DNA of 64,000 bases from Cellulomonas dongxiuzhuiae (GTDB lineage Bacteria; Actinomycetota; Actinomycetes; Actinomycetales; Cellulomonadaceae), in NCBI RefSeq assembly GCF_018623035.1, contig NZ_CP076023.1, forward strand, positions 3,348,001 through 3,412,000. The letters are read 5' to 3'. The notes under the pieces were generated by a model. It made no database searches, was not told the DNA's origin, and worked only from the letters and a program-made list of their open reading frames with translations. Below are positions 43,215 through 52,161 of this stretch, in pieces. Each line of letters begins with the position of its first letter. Positions within the stretch are counted from its first letter, which is position 1. Position numbers and translations under genes: made by a program.

Positions 43215-44968
43215 CAGTTGATCGCCACCGGGTTGCCGACGACCTTCGTGGGGCCGGACGCCGAGATCTCGGCGGTGCCGCTGGCCTTGAGCGCGACCTG
43301 CGCGCCGGTGATCTCGACCTTCGCGGTGCCCTCGATCTTCACGGTCGTGCCCTTCAGCCGTAGCTCGTTGTCCGCCTGCAGCTCGATGTCGGTGCCGCGC
43401 ACGGTGACGCGTCCCGTGCCGTCCAGCTCGATCGACGACGACCCGGCCACGATGCGCAGCGGGATCTTCCCGACCTCGAGGACGGCCTTCTGCTGCGAGA
43501 TCCGCAGGCCGTGGCCCGCGGCGCCGAGCGCGAGCTCGACGTACGCCTCGTCGCCGGACTCGCCGTCGCCGAGCACGAGCCGCTGCCCGTGGCGCGAGTG
43601 CATCGAGCGCACGCGCGGCCCGCCGTCCGCGCGGACGGTCTGCGGCGGCGGGGCGGACGCCGAGTGCAGGCCCCCGAGCACCACGGGCCGGCTGACGTCG
43701 CCGCCCTCGAACGCGACGAGCACCTCGTCCCCGGGCTCGTGCTGCAGGACCATGCCGCCGGCGCTGCCCCCGCCGGGAGCGAGCACGCGCGCCCAGTCCG
43801 ACGACGTGCGGTCCGACGCGGTCACGTACGTGACGCGCACGCGCCCCAGCCGGTCGGGGTCGTCGGTGCTGTTGACGGTGGCGACCACGAGGCCCGTGTG
43901 CCGCGCCGACCGCTCCCCCGCGCCGGCCGCCGCGTCGCCCAGGCGCACGGGCTCGCGGTCGCCCGCGACGAACGACGTGCGCGACGCGCGGCCGTCGAAC
44001 CGGTGCTCGACCTCCTGCACGTAGTACGTGCCGTCGAGGGGGCCGCCCTCCGCGACATCGACCTCGCCGCCGGGCACGACGTCCGGCAGCAGCGCCCCGC
44101 GGCCCCGCGCCTCGACGCGCCCGTGCCGCGCGGCCAGCGCCTCCGCGCGCACCTGCGCCTCCTCGGCCGAGCGCACCTGCAGCCCCCCGACCTGGATCTG
44201 CGGGGTCGCCCCGTGCGCGTCGACGCGCGCCGTGAACCCCGCGCGCGGCGCGGGTGCGTCGGCGGTCGCGCGCACGGCCGTCGTCGTCGCGGCGTCCCAG
44301 CCCTGCACGACGTACGTCGCGTCGGGCCGGCCGACCTGCCGCGCGGACAGCTCGTCGAGGTCGACGCCGACGGTCACGCGCGTGCGGCGGGACCCCGACG
44401 CCGTTCCCGAGGCCCGCTCCCACACGCGCAGCGTCGTGCCGTCGACGACCCAGTCCAGCCCGGACGCGACGGCCAGGTCGTCGACGAGGCCCAGCGGCGA
44501 GTCCGCCTGCAGGTGCCACGGCTCGGTCCGTGACGACGGCCAGCCCTGCACGCTCAGCCGCGCCGCGCGCGCGAGCTCGGCGACCACCTGGGAGGCGTCG
44601 ACGTTGGCGCGCGCGACCACGCTCGCGTCGGTGGTCAGCGCGTACGCGCCGTCGTGCGCCGTGACCGTCGTGGTGCTGCCGTGGTCGTCCGCCCGGGTGC
44701 CGAGCGCCGTGACGGTGCCGGTGAACAGGGACGTGCCGTCGGCACGCACCTCGACGTCCTGCCCGATGGCCAGGCGCGACGTGACCAGTGCGTACCCGCG
44801 GTCGACGAACGTCAGGGACGCTCGCCCGACGGTGCGCACACCCCGCTGCACGCGGACGTCGAGGAGGTCCGCGAGCTCGGTGATGCCCAGCGCGCGCCCG
44901 CCCAGGCGCACGTCGAACGACGTGTGCGCCAGCGGGTTGAGCCGGGCGGTGCCGAGGTCGGTGCTCAC
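43214..44968 (-). CDS. VgrG/gp27-gp5-like central spike protein (Afp8-type)
   Basis: 584 residues from GTG 44968. N-terminal gpD/gp27-like part (~1-340: FDVRLGGRALGITELADLLD, LDWVVDGTTLRVWER), OB-fold (GLVVATVNSTDDPDRLGRVRVTY), then a C-terminal beta-helix needle with repeats such as DIELQADNELRLKGTTVKI. The conserved EPGDEVLVAFEGGDVSRPVVLGGLH belongs to the hub-spike junction. No lysozyme or extra effector domain is fused. The PAAR-like protein (21531-21920) should cap it. Confidence 0.93.
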   Translation of the reverse strand: MSTDLGTARLNPLAHTSFDVRLGGRALGITELADLLDVRVQRGVRTVGRASLTFVDRGYALVTSRLAIGQDVEVRADGTSLFTGTVTALGTRADDHGSTTTVTAHDGAYALTTDASVVARANVDASQVVAELARAARLSVQGWPSSRTEPWHLQADSPLGLVDDLAVASGLDWVVDGTTLRVWERASGTASGSRRTRVTVGVDLDELSARQVGRPDATYVVQGWDAATTTAVRATADAPAPRAGFTARVDAHGATPQIQVGGLQVRSAEEAQVRAEALAARHGRVEARGRGALLPDVVPGGEVDVAEGGPLDGTYYVQEVEHRFDGRASRTSFVAGDREPVRLGDAAAGAGERSARHTGLVVATVNSTDDPDRLGRVRVTYVTASDRTSSDWARVLAPGGGSAGGMVLQHEPGDEVLVAFEGGDVSRPVVLGGLHSASAPPPQTVRADGGPRVRSMHSRHGQRLVLGDGESGDEAYVELALGAAGHGLRISQQKAVLEVGKIPLRIVAGSSSIELDGTGRVTVRGTDIELQADNELRLKGTTVKIEGTAKVEITGAQVALKASGTAEISASGPTKVVGNPVAIN

Positions 44969-45630
44969 GCGTCACCCCGGGGGACGGACAGCACGGTGCC
45001 GGGTCGCAGGTCCAGCGGGTCCTGGATGCCGTTGGCCTCGGCGAGCGCACGCCAGCGCGTCGGGTCGCCGTAGTGCTGCGCGGCGATGCGGTCGAGCGTC
45101 TCGCCGGCCTGCACGCGGTGCACGCGGTGCGGCTGCGGCGTCCCCGACGTCGGGTTCTGCGGGCCGAACGCGCGCGACGGCTCGTACTGCCGCAGCTCGA
45201 GCGACGCCCGGGCGCGCAGCGGCGTCCCCGACGCCGAGAAGTACGTGAACGTCAGCTCGAGCGCCGCGACGACCGCCGTGAACGAGTGCAGGTCGCCCCA
45301 GTGGAACGTCACGGTCGGCGGGCGCAGGTTGCCCGTGGCCTCGTCGGCGCCCGGCAGCGACGGGTCGACCTCCATGAGCTCCAGCAGGCGCCCGGTGTGC
45401 CGGGTGACGTCGGTGCCGTCGTGCGTCGTGTCGAAGAACAGGTCGACCGAGAGCACGCCCGACGACGAGCCCGCGTACCGCAGCCGCGGCACGCCCCGCC
45501 CGGGGCGGGGGTCGCCGACCCAGTGGTTCTCGCGCGTGAGCTGCAGCTGTGCCGGGTTGAAGAGGCAGGGCACCTTCTGCCCGCCCTCGATCTCGAGGAA
45601 GGCCTTGACCGGTGCCGTCGTCGCCGCCAT
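44965..45630 (-). CDS. LysM-containing baseplate/hub protein (Afp7-type)
   Basis: 221 residues. N-terminal hub-binding domain (KAFLEIEGGQKVPCLFNPAQLQLTRENHW), a central beta domain with VTFHWGDLHSFTAVV, and a C-terminal LysM (VHRVQAGETLDRIAAQHYGDP ... LDLRPGTVLSVP). Similar to gp53/Afp7 proteins joining tube and spike. Coupled on both sides by overlaps (TGATG at 45630, GTGA at 44965-44968). Confidence 0.9.
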   Translation of the reverse strand: MAATTAPVKAFLEIEGGQKVPCLFNPAQLQLTRENHWVGDPRPGRGVPRLRYAGSSSGVLSVDLFFDTTHDGTDVTRHTGRLLELMEVDPSLPGADEATGNLRPPTVTFHWGDLHSFTAVVAALELTFTYFSASGTPLRARASLELRQYEPSRAFGPQNPTSGTPQPHRVHRVQAGETLDRIAAQHYGDPTRWRALAEANGIQDPLDLRPGTVLSVPRGDA

Positions 45631-48600
45631 CAGAAGACCTCTCGCGTCTGGCGCCACGCGCGCCGCTCGTCCTGCTCGGCCAGCCGTGCCTCCACGATGC
45701 GCACGACCCGGTCGTCCAGCTCGTGCTCCAGCCAGGACGTCAGCTCGGCGCGCAGCCGCCGCTCGACGTCCGCCTGCGGGGTGCGTACCTCGTCGTGCAC
45801 GGGGGTCCTCTCCTGGCCGAGCGGGGCGAGCCATCGTCGGACGACGGTCGGCCCGGAGGGCTGGGCGGATGTGACGGTGGACGGTGCGGGGCCGCCGGCC
45901 GACCGCGCGGACGACGCCGCGCCCGGCACCCCGGCCACCGCACCCGTCGACGCGGGTGCGGGCGACGGGACGGGGGCGTCGCGCCGCACGACCGTGCGCG
46001 GCGGCACCATGGTCAGGCGCCGGACGGGAACGGTCGAGGCGGCCGCGAACACGGGGGCCGCCCCGGGCGGCGTCGAGGCCGCACCGAACGGGCGCGCGGC
46101 GGCGTGCCACGAGGCAGGAGCGCCCAGCGGTGCCGCCGGCGTCGCACGACCCGGCGTCGGTGCCGGCAGCGCACCCAGGGCACCGGAGGCCCCCCGCGCG
46201 GTCCGGGCCACCGCCGGCAGCGTCGGTGCGCTGACCGCGGCGCGCAGGGCAGGTGCGCCCACGGCGGCGCGCACACCGACCGGCTGCAGGGCACGTGCGA
46301 ACCCACCCGCGCCCCGCAAGGAGGCGACGGCGGGGGTCCGCCTGACAGGTCCGCCAGGGCGCCGCGTCGCCGTGGGCACCGACCCTCCGGGCACGCGACG
46401 ACCGGGCGCGGCGGGCGCCCCGGTGGAGGTCGTCGCGAGGGGCGCCGCGGAGCGCGCGGGAGCGTCCTGCGCCGTGAGCCGTGCGGACGGCGTCACAGCC
46501 GGCGCCGAGGGCGTCGCCGACGAGGTCGAGGCGGTCGTCGCGGAGGTCGTCGAGGGGGTGGGTGGCGTCGTCGACGAGGCCGCGGCGGTCGCCGCTCGCG
46601 CCGCGGACGTCGGCTCCCGTCCGGCGGAGGTCGCCCCGGCCGGGGGCCCGTGGGTCGGGACGGGGCCGACCGCACGGGCCGCGGCGGCCACGGTCGGCGC
46701 CGTCGGGGCGACGGACCGGCGCACCGGTGCGGCCGGCACGTGCCGGATCTCGTGCGCAGGCGCACCGGCCGACGGGCGGGCGCCGGGGCGGGCGCCGGCG
46801 CCGTGGACCGCCGCAGCCCCGTGCCGGCCGACGGGCAGCGTCGGGGTGCTCGTGCCCAGGCCCGTGCTGCGCCGCGCGAGGCCGCGACGGTGGCCGGCAC
46901 CGGGAACCTGGCCGGCGGCGTGCCGGGACCCCGGCGCGGCGGTCGCCGCGAGTCCCGCACGGGCCGGACCACGGGCGGCCGTGCCCGGCGCGGGCAGGCC
47001 GGGGCGGGGCCCGGCCGGACCGGCGGCCGGGACGACGAGGGAGGCACGGCCGGACAGCGAGGTCGCAGGGCCGGCGGTCGACGGGGTGGGGGTCGCCGGG
47101 GTCGTGGTCGTGGTCGACGAGCTCGCGGTCGACGAGTTCGCGCTCGACGCGGTCGTGGTCGACGAGTTCACGGTCGACCAGTTCGCGGTCGACGCGGTCG
47201 TGGTCGACGGCGCCGTGGTCGACGAGGTCGCGGTCGACGTGGTCGTGGTCGACGGCGCCGTGGTCGACGAGGTGGCGGACGCCGGGACGGTGGGGGGACG
47301 GCCGGTCGTCACCGGGGTGCTCGCAGGACGCGTGACCGCGCCCGGGACGGGCGCCGGGGCGGACGCAGCCCGGTGCGTCGCGCCGCGCGCGACCGACGCA
47401 GGTCCGGCGGTAGCGGCGGTCACGGTGCCCGGCGCGGTCCGCGACCCGGCGTGCACGCCGGGCGCCGCTGCCGTCGAGACGCTCGCCGGGGCGGCGGCTT
47501 CCACGGACGTGCGCCCCTGCCCGAGCGACACGCGGCGCACCGCCGCCCCCCGGGCACCGACCGGTGCACCGACAGGGGCGGCCGCGCGGCGCACGTCCAG
47601 GTCGCGGGACCCGCGCAGCGCCAGGGCGGCGCGGCGCACCGGGCCCGCCAGCGCCGTCACCGCGGACGGCAGGCCGGCCGCGGCGCGGGGCGTCCGGCCG
47701 ACGAACGCGCGTCCGGGCGCCGTCGCGCGGCCTCCGGCGGGCGTGGCGCGGCCTCCGGCGGGCGTGGCGACGTGACGCCCGGTCGTCGCCAGGCGACGGA
47801 CCGGACCGGCCGCCGCCGGGTCCGTGGGCGCAGCGGCAGCCGACGGTGCAGCGGCACGGATGCTCGTGGGGACGGCGGCGCCCGTGGGGACGGTCGTGCC
47901 CGTGGGGACGGCGGTGCTCGCGCGCGCGGCGCCCGTGGGCGCGGCAGCGCTCGTGGGTGCGGTGGCGCTCGTGGGTGCGGCGGCGCTCGTGGGTGCGGCG
48001 GTGCTCACGTGCGCGGCGCGGATCGTGGATCCGGCGGGGCTCACGGCTGTGCCGGCACCGGCGCCCGTCGTCGCGGGCGCGGTCCCCGCGGGGGCCACGG
48101 ACGCCCCCGACGTGCCGGCAAGGGCAGCCGGTGCGGGCGTGCTGCCGGACGGCGTCACGGACCGGCGGGACGCCGGCAGGCCGCCCGGTGCGGACGGACG
48201 CACCGTCGACGCCGCGGCACGTGCGGCGGCTCGGCGGCGCAGCGCGGCCCCGGCGTGGACCTGCCGCCGCACCAGCGCACCGCCGGGTCCCGGACGCCCG
48301 GGCCCGACGGACCCGTCACCGGCGGCCGTCGTCCTCGTCGGCACCGCAGCGCCCGGCGCGGTTTGCGCGGGTGACGGCTGCTGCGGCGCCGGCGACGGCC
48401 CCGGGCGGCTCCGGGCGGCCCGCCGTCGTGGTGCGACGTCGGACGGTGTGGTCATGGTGCCGACCGCGCGGACCACGTCCGGCAGCCGCATGGGCACGAC
48501 CCGCGGCGCGAGGCGCGCCTGCACGGCACCGGGCCGGTGGCCGCGCTCGTCGGGCAGCCGGTCGGCGGAGCGGGGCAGACCGCGCGGGCGGTCGCGATGC

Positions 48601-48908
48601 GCGGCGACGACGACGTCGTCCTGCGCCGCCCGGGCACGGCGCGTGGCCGCCAGGTCGCCGGACCACCAGCGCGGCGGGCGCACGTCGCCGGCCACGCGCG
48701 CCGCGGGGGCCGTCGCGGGCCCCGCGAGCGCACGGCGCACGGCGACCGGCCGTCCCGACCCGGCGGCGAACCGGGCCGCGGCCGACGCGAGCGAGCCGAT
48801 CGCGGCCGGACGCGGCCGCCCGACGGGACCCGGCCGCCGCCACCGCTGCGCGACGGCGGCACCCAGCGGGGTCGCGGGAGCAGCCGTGTGCGCGCCCGCG
48901 GTCGTCAT
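45630..48908 (-). CDS. Long disordered Ala/Pro/Thr/Arg-rich protein in the eCIS operon
   Basis: 1092 residues, ATG 48908 overlapping the tube gene stop. Almost the whole chain is low-complexity Ala/Pro/Thr/Val/Gly with scattered Arg pairs (VRRLATTGRH, VRRLTMVPPRTVVRR), a Thr/Ser-rich stretch (~545-610) and TPAGGRA and APTSA tandem units. Only the last ~60 residues look folded: ERRLRAELTSWLEHELDDRVVRIVEARLAEQDERR, an amphipathic helix pair. The gene is real because its start and stop overlap both neighbours and its codon bias is intact. It stands between the tube and LysM genes. It is far larger than anything in the matching Afp position. The conserved C-terminus may bind the hub; the disordered part could line or fill the tube or bind other subunits. 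Confidence 0.8.
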   Translation of the reverse strand: MTTAGAHTAAPATPLGAAVAQRWRRPGPVGRPRPAAIGSLASAAARFAAGSGRPVAVRRALAGPATAPAARVAGDVRPPRWWSGDLAATRRARAAQDDVVVAAHRDRPRGLPRSADRLPDERGHRPGAVQARLAPRVVPMRLPDVVRAVGTMTTPSDVAPRRRAARSRPGPSPAPQQPSPAQTAPGAAVPTRTTAAGDGSVGPGRPGPGGALVRRQVHAGAALRRRAAARAAASTVRPSAPGGLPASRRSVTPSGSTPAPAALAGTSGASVAPAGTAPATTGAGAGTAVSPAGSTIRAAHVSTAAPTSAAAPTSATAPTSAAAPTGAARASTAVPTGTTVPTGAAVPTSIRAAAPSAAAAPTDPAAAGPVRRLATTGRHVATPAGGRATPAGGRATAPGRAFVGRTPRAAAGLPSAVTALAGPVRRAALALRGSRDLDVRRAAAPVGAPVGARGAAVRRVSLGQGRTSVEAAAPASVSTAAAPGVHAGSRTAPGTVTAATAGPASVARGATHRAASAPAPVPGAVTRPASTPVTTGRPPTVPASATSSTTAPSTTTTSTATSSTTAPSTTTASTANWSTVNSSTTTASSANSSTASSSTTTTTPATPTPSTAGPATSLSGRASLVVPAAGPAGPRPGLPAPGTAARGPARAGLAATAAPGSRHAAGQVPGAGHRRGLARRSTGLGTSTPTLPVGRHGAAAVHGAGARPGARPSAGAPAHEIRHVPAAPVRRSVAPTAPTVAAAARAVGPVPTHGPPAGATSAGREPTSAARAATAAASSTTPPTPSTTSATTASTSSATPSAPAVTPSARLTAQDAPARSAAPLATTSTGAPAAPGRRVPGGSVPTATRRPGGPVRRTPAVASLRGAGGFARALQPVGVRAAVGAPALRAAVSAPTLPAVARTARGASGALGALPAPTPGRATPAAPLGAPASWHAAARPFGAASTPPGAAPVFAAASTVPVRRLTMVPPRTVVRRDAPVPSPAPASTGAVAGVPGAASSARSAGGPAPSTVTSAQPSGPTVVRRWLAPLGQERTPVHDEVRTPQADVERRLRAELTSWLEHELDDRVVRIVEARLAEQDERRAWRQTREVF
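47196..47273. repeat. 45-bp tandem repeat coding for Ser/Thr-rich linker
   Basis: The same 33 bp (GGTCGTGGTCGACGGCGCCG... to GACGAGGT) occurs at 47196-47228 and 47241-47273, period 45 bp, within a wider region (47095-47280) of shorter TCG-ACG units. It encodes the STTTASTA-like part of the disordered protein and could vary in copy number. Confidence 0.7.
47861..48012. repeat. 18-bp degenerate repeats coding for APTSA units
   Basis: Successive copies related to GCGCTCGTGGGTGCGGCG, about eight units, encode six-residue TSAAAP/TGAAVP motifs of the disordered protein. Boundaries are approximate. A shorter 21-bp pair (GGCCTCCGGCGGGCGTGGCG) lies at ~47730-47770. Confidence 0.6.
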
Positions 48909-49375
48909 CGCGTCACCGCACGGAACCCGTGGTGCGCGACCTCGAGCGTCTCGGTGAGGGGCGCGTCGGAGTCCGCCGACAGGGACGGTCCCGTCCAGCT
49001 GACCGCGAACACGCCGTCGAGCTCCCAGGACCGCATGCGGTTGCCACGGTCGTCGATGACGGTCACGGCACCGGTCGCCCGCGTCAGCGTGTCGTTGTTG
49101 CCGGCGAAGCCCTGCCCGGAGGACCGCTGCACCCAGCCGAAGAGCGCGTCGGACTGCACCATGCCGCGCGTGAACACCAGGTGCGGCCAGCGCATCACGC
49201 CGGGCAGCTGGTGCACGTACCCGTTCTGGCCGCCCTCGACGTGCTCGACGACGTCGACGTCGAGGCGCAGACCCTGCACGTCGCGGAACGTGCCGATCTC
49301 CACGCCGTCGACCTCCAGCAGGAACCTGCTGGAGGTCGTCGGACCACCACCGCCCAGAGACGTCTGCTCAGACAC
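48905..49375 (-). CDS. gp19-like inner tube protein, second copy (Afp5-type)
   Basis: 156 residues from GTG 49375. T4 gp19-like: SRFLLEVDGVEIGTFRDVQGL, then VHQLPGVMRWPHLVFTRGM, DALFGWVQRSSG and ADSDAPLTETLEVAHHGF. This is the tube-initiator class that joins tube to hub. Distinct from the 50004-50483 tube protein. The start overlaps the DUF6760-type gene stop by 8 bp. Confidence 0.93.
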   Translation of the reverse strand: MSEQTSLGGGGPTTSSRFLLEVDGVEIGTFRDVQGLRLDVDVVEHVEGGQNGYVHQLPGVMRWPHLVFTRGMVQSDALFGWVQRSSGQGFAGNNDTLTRATGAVTVIDDRGNRMRSWELDGVFAVSWTGPSLSADSDAPLTETLEVAHHGFRAVTR

Positions 49376-49541
49376 TCTCGCGCACCGCCTCCCACGCCTG
49401 CTCGTTCATCGCCGCGACCGCCCGGACCATGCGGACCCGGTCGAGGTGCTCGAGGTCCAGCAGGTCGTCCAGCGGCCAGTGCAGGTGGTACGCCAGGTAG
49501 GCGATCTCCTGCCAGACCGCGTCGACGGGGTAGCGCAGCAC
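49368..49541 (-). CDS. Small DUF6760-type eCIS protein (Afp6-like)
   Basis: 57 residues from GTG 49541: begins VLRYPVDAVWQEIAYLAYHL and continues HWPLDDLLDLEHLDRVRMV, the highly conserved motif of the tiny eCIS/phage protein class in which Tyr-His-Trp and LEH are fixed. It starts 7 bp after the preceding gene and its end overlaps the next tube gene by 8 bp, completing an otherwise unexplained 170-bp gap. These small proteins probably sit at the tube-hub junction; role inferred from Afp6 position. Confidence 0.85.
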   Translation of the reverse strand: MLRYPVDAVWQEIAYLAYHLHWPLDDLLDLEHLDRVRMVRAVAAMNEQAWEAVRESV

Positions 49542-49548
49542 GGTCCGG

Positions 49549-50007
49549 TCACCGGGTCTCGGCCGGGAGCTCCTCGATCGCCGAGCGCGCGGGACGCGCG
49601 TGCACGAAGCCCGCGTCCGGCACGTCGGCGACCGGGGCCGGCTCCTCGACGGCGGCCGGCGCCACGTGCGCGGCGTCGTCCTGCCCGGCGAGGAACTCCT
49701 CGACCTCGGCCGGGGTGCCGAAGTTGATGACGCCGTAGAAGTCCTGCAGGTACGCCAGGTCGGCGGCGAACAGGCCCTCGATCTCGTGCGTCGTCACCAG
49801 CTCCAGCGCACCCAGGCGCTCGACGACCCGTGCGAGCACCACGACGGTCAGCCGCGGGTCGTCCGGGCCGCTGATCGTGGGGTCGCGCAGCGGCTCCAGC
49901 TCGTCGCGAGCCGTCGCCAGGCGCATGACGCCCTCGCGGTGCAACGCCCCCTCGCGGTCGACGTAACCGCGAGGGAGCGTGAACTCGTACTGCGTGCGCA
50001 GGGTCAC
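49549..50007 (-). CDS. Tail-assembly-type protein of the eCIS operon
   Basis: 152 residues from GTG 50007, overlapping the tube gene stop by 4 bp. Core: RTQYEFTLPRGYVDREGALHREGVMRLATARDELEPL, then LTVVVLARVVERLGAL and LFAADLAYLQDFYGVIN. The first stretch looks like proteins found beside gp19-type tube genes in actinobacterial phage-like clusters, similar to tail assembly chaperones of Mu-like phages. The last 50 residues are Ala/Pro/Glu-rich. Likely a tube assembly chaperone; not certain. Confidence 0.8.
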   Translation of the reverse strand: MTLRTQYEFTLPRGYVDREGALHREGVMRLATARDELEPLRDPTISGPDDPRLTVVVLARVVERLGALELVTTHEIEGLFAADLAYLQDFYGVINFGTPAEVEEFLAGQDDAAHVAPAAVEEPAPVADVPDAGFVHARPARSAIEELPAETR

Positions 50008-50483
50008 GTGACCCGCTCGAGCCGCTCGATGACGATCGAGACGGTCTCCTTGATGGCGTCCGACCCGTCGACCGACAGCTGGTCGGTCGAGATCTTGCTC
50101 GGCCAGCCGTTGAAGAAGTTGAACCGCGCGACCTCCTTGGCCCCGGCGTCGTACAGCACGACCGAGCCGTTCTTGCGGTTCTTCGCGCGGTCGCCGGACA
50201 GGCCGCCCTGGCGGACCGCCTTGAACCACTTCCACAGCTCGTCGTTCGCGATGTTGGCGGGTGCCACGCGGGTCAGCTGCAGGTCCGCGACCTCGACGGT
50301 CTGGCCGAGGAACTTGACCTGCTGCTTCTTGCCGTCCTTGCCGATCTGGGTGACCTTGCCGACACCCACCTCGACGTCCAGACCGGACACCGAGACGAGG
50401 GCGCTGACGACCTTCCCGTCGAGCTCGAGGAAGAAGTTCTGGGAGATGATCGGGTCGGCACTGAACAGTCCGGTGCTTGCCAT
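50004..50483 (-). CDS. gp19-like inner tube protein, main copy (Afp1-type)
   Basis: 159 residues from ATG 50483 with AGGAG upstream. Landmarks: NFFLELDGKVVSALVSVSGLDVEV, KKQQVKFLGQTVEVADLQLTRV and VARFNFFNGWPSKIS, matching the major tube subunit of eCIS. It forms hexameric rings stacked inside the sheath. Located 34 bp downstream of the sheath gene, as in most such loci. Confidence 0.95.
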   Translation of the reverse strand: MASTGLFSADPIISQNFFLELDGKVVSALVSVSGLDVEVGVGKVTQIGKDGKKQQVKFLGQTVEVADLQLTRVAPANIANDELWKWFKAVRQGGLSGDRAKNRKNGSVVLYDAGAKEVARFNFFNGWPSKISTDQLSVDGSDAIKETVSIVIERLERVT

Positions 50484-50517
50484 GCGGTGCTCCTGTGGTA
50501 GTCGGGACGCTCAGCCG

Positions 50518-52086
50518 TCAGGCCGCGCTCTGCTTGTTCTGGCTGATGCGGAAGACGACGAACTCGGCGGGCTTGACGGGCGCGAGCCCGACCTCGACGA
50601 TCAGCCGGCCCGCGTCGATGGACTCCGGCGGGTTGGTCGTCTCGTCGCAGCGGACGAAGAAGGCCTGGTCGGCGGTCGAGCCGAACAGCGCGCCCGTCTG
50701 CCACAGGCCGTGCAGGTACCCGGTGAGGGTGCGCTTGACGCCCTCCCACAGGGTCACGTCGTTCGGCTCGAAGACGGCCCACTGGGTGCCCTCGAGGATC
50801 GTCGACTCGACCATGTTGAACAGCCGGCGCACGTTGATGTACTGCCAGTCGGTGTCCGACGCGAGGGTGCGGGCACCCCAGATGCGGATGCCGCGGGTGC
50901 CGAACGGGCGGATCGCGTTGACGCCGATCGGGTTGAGGAAGCCCTGCTCGGTCTGCGTGACGGAGCGCTCGACGTCCAGGACGCCGCGGATCGTGTCGTT
51001 GGCCGGGGCCTTCCACACGCCGCGCGTCTCGTCCGTGCGCGCCCACACGCCGGCGACGTGGCCCGACGGCGGGATGACGATCTCGGCCGAGGCGCCCGAG
51101 CCGAGCGGGTTCTCCACCTTGATCCAGGGGTAGTACATGGTGGCGAACGCCGAGTCGTACTGCGCGACGTCGGAACGCCACTCCTTCATCTGCTGCGGGG
51201 ACATCCCGGGGGGCGCGTCCAGCAGCGCCATGCGGTTCGCGTGCAGCTCGCAGTGCGCGATGAGCGCGGTCTGCACGGCCTTCCACAGGCCGAGGTCCAG
51301 GGTGCCGTCCTCGCGCGTCGCGGCGGTGACGAGGTCGGGGACGGCGACGATCGTGACGTCCTCGGCGATCGCCAGGCCGTTGATGCCGGTGCGGGCGGCC
51401 TCCGAGCCGGCGAACTTGCGGCCGGTGACGGGCACCTTCACGGGCTCCGCCTGCTGCAGCGCGTACGTGCCGGGGCGCATCAGCTCGAGCTGGCTGGACA
51501 GGTCCGTGGCGTCGTCGAGACGGATCTCGAGCTTGACCTTGGTGGACGTCTTGTTGACGACGGTCGCCGCGTCACGCGCGCCGCCCAGGCTCAGGCCGGG
51601 GAACGTCTCGACGGCCTCGTCACCCTCGACGACGGTGAGCGTGAACGTCGTCGGACCCTCGAGGTCCTCCGGGGCGTCGTCGCTCTGCACGACCACGGAC
51701 AGCTTGGCGTCGGGCTCGACGGACTCGACGGCCACCGGCAGGCCGAGCGCGCGGTCGGACGCGGGCAGCTCGAGCGTCGCCGGCTTGCCGGACGGCTCCG
51801 CGTTCGGGACGCGCACGATGTAGGCCATCGTGCCGCCGTTGAGGAAGTAGCCGTAGACGGACAGCGGCAGCATCGCGCCGTCGACGAAGCTGCCGTACAG
51901 GGCCTCGTACTGGGTCCAGCTCGTCACCAGGCGCGGGGCGAGGCCCTGCGGGTCGGCCGGGTCGTCCGACGGGGCCTGGGCGGTGAAGCCCACGAAGGCC
52001 GTCACGGCGGTGGGCGCCGAGGACAGCACCTTCTGGGACGAGGGGATCTCCTCGACGTACACGCCGGGCGCGGTGTAGGTGGGCAC
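50518..52086 (-). CDS. Contractile sheath protein
   Basis: 522 residues from GTG 52086 with AAGGA upstream. N-terminus TYTAPGVYVEEIPSSQK is the hallmark of sheath proteins, followed by AVTAFVGFTAQAP; the C-terminal conserved part has FGTRGIRIWGARTLASD, WQYINVRRLFNMVESTI and VGLAPVKPAEFVVFRISQNK. Only one sheath gene is present (Afp has three). First gene of the 12-gene structural operon, preceded by dyad site A. Confidence 0.97.
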   Translation of the reverse strand: MPTYTAPGVYVEEIPSSQKVLSSAPTAVTAFVGFTAQAPSDDPADPQGLAPRLVTSWTQYEALYGSFVDGAMLPLSVYGYFLNGGTMAYIVRVPNAEPSGKPATLELPASDRALGLPVAVESVEPDAKLSVVVQSDDAPEDLEGPTTFTLTVVEGDEAVETFPGLSLGGARDAATVVNKTSTKVKLEIRLDDATDLSSQLELMRPGTYALQQAEPVKVPVTGRKFAGSEAARTGINGLAIAEDVTIVAVPDLVTAATREDGTLDLGLWKAVQTALIAHCELHANRMALLDAPPGMSPQQMKEWRSDVAQYDSAFATMYYPWIKVENPLGSGASAEIVIPPSGHVAGVWARTDETRGVWKAPANDTIRGVLDVERSVTQTEQGFLNPIGVNAIRPFGTRGIRIWGARTLASDTDWQYINVRRLFNMVESTILEGTQWAVFEPNDVTLWEGVKRTLTGYLHGLWQTGALFGSTADQAFFVRCDETTNPPESIDAGRLIVEVGLAPVKPAEFVVFRISQNKQSAA

Positions 52087-52161
52087 TGGTGGGTCCTTCT
52101 CTCGATCGTGAGGTCCCCGCGCGGCGGCCGGTCGGGATCCGGCGTGCTGCGGGTCGTCGTG

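Noticed and set aside
47095-47280. CRISPR-like regular repeats
   Set aside because: Repeats are short, contiguous, in frame and encode a Thr/Ser linker; there are no unique spacers or cas genes.
45073-48374. Plus-strand frames opposite the disordered eCIS gene (VVVDE-type or Arg/Gly-rich products)
   Set aside because: The minus-strand frame is tied by overlaps to both neighbours and has a folded C-terminus; the plus-strand frames lack starts with ribosome-binding sites and are repeats read in reverse.
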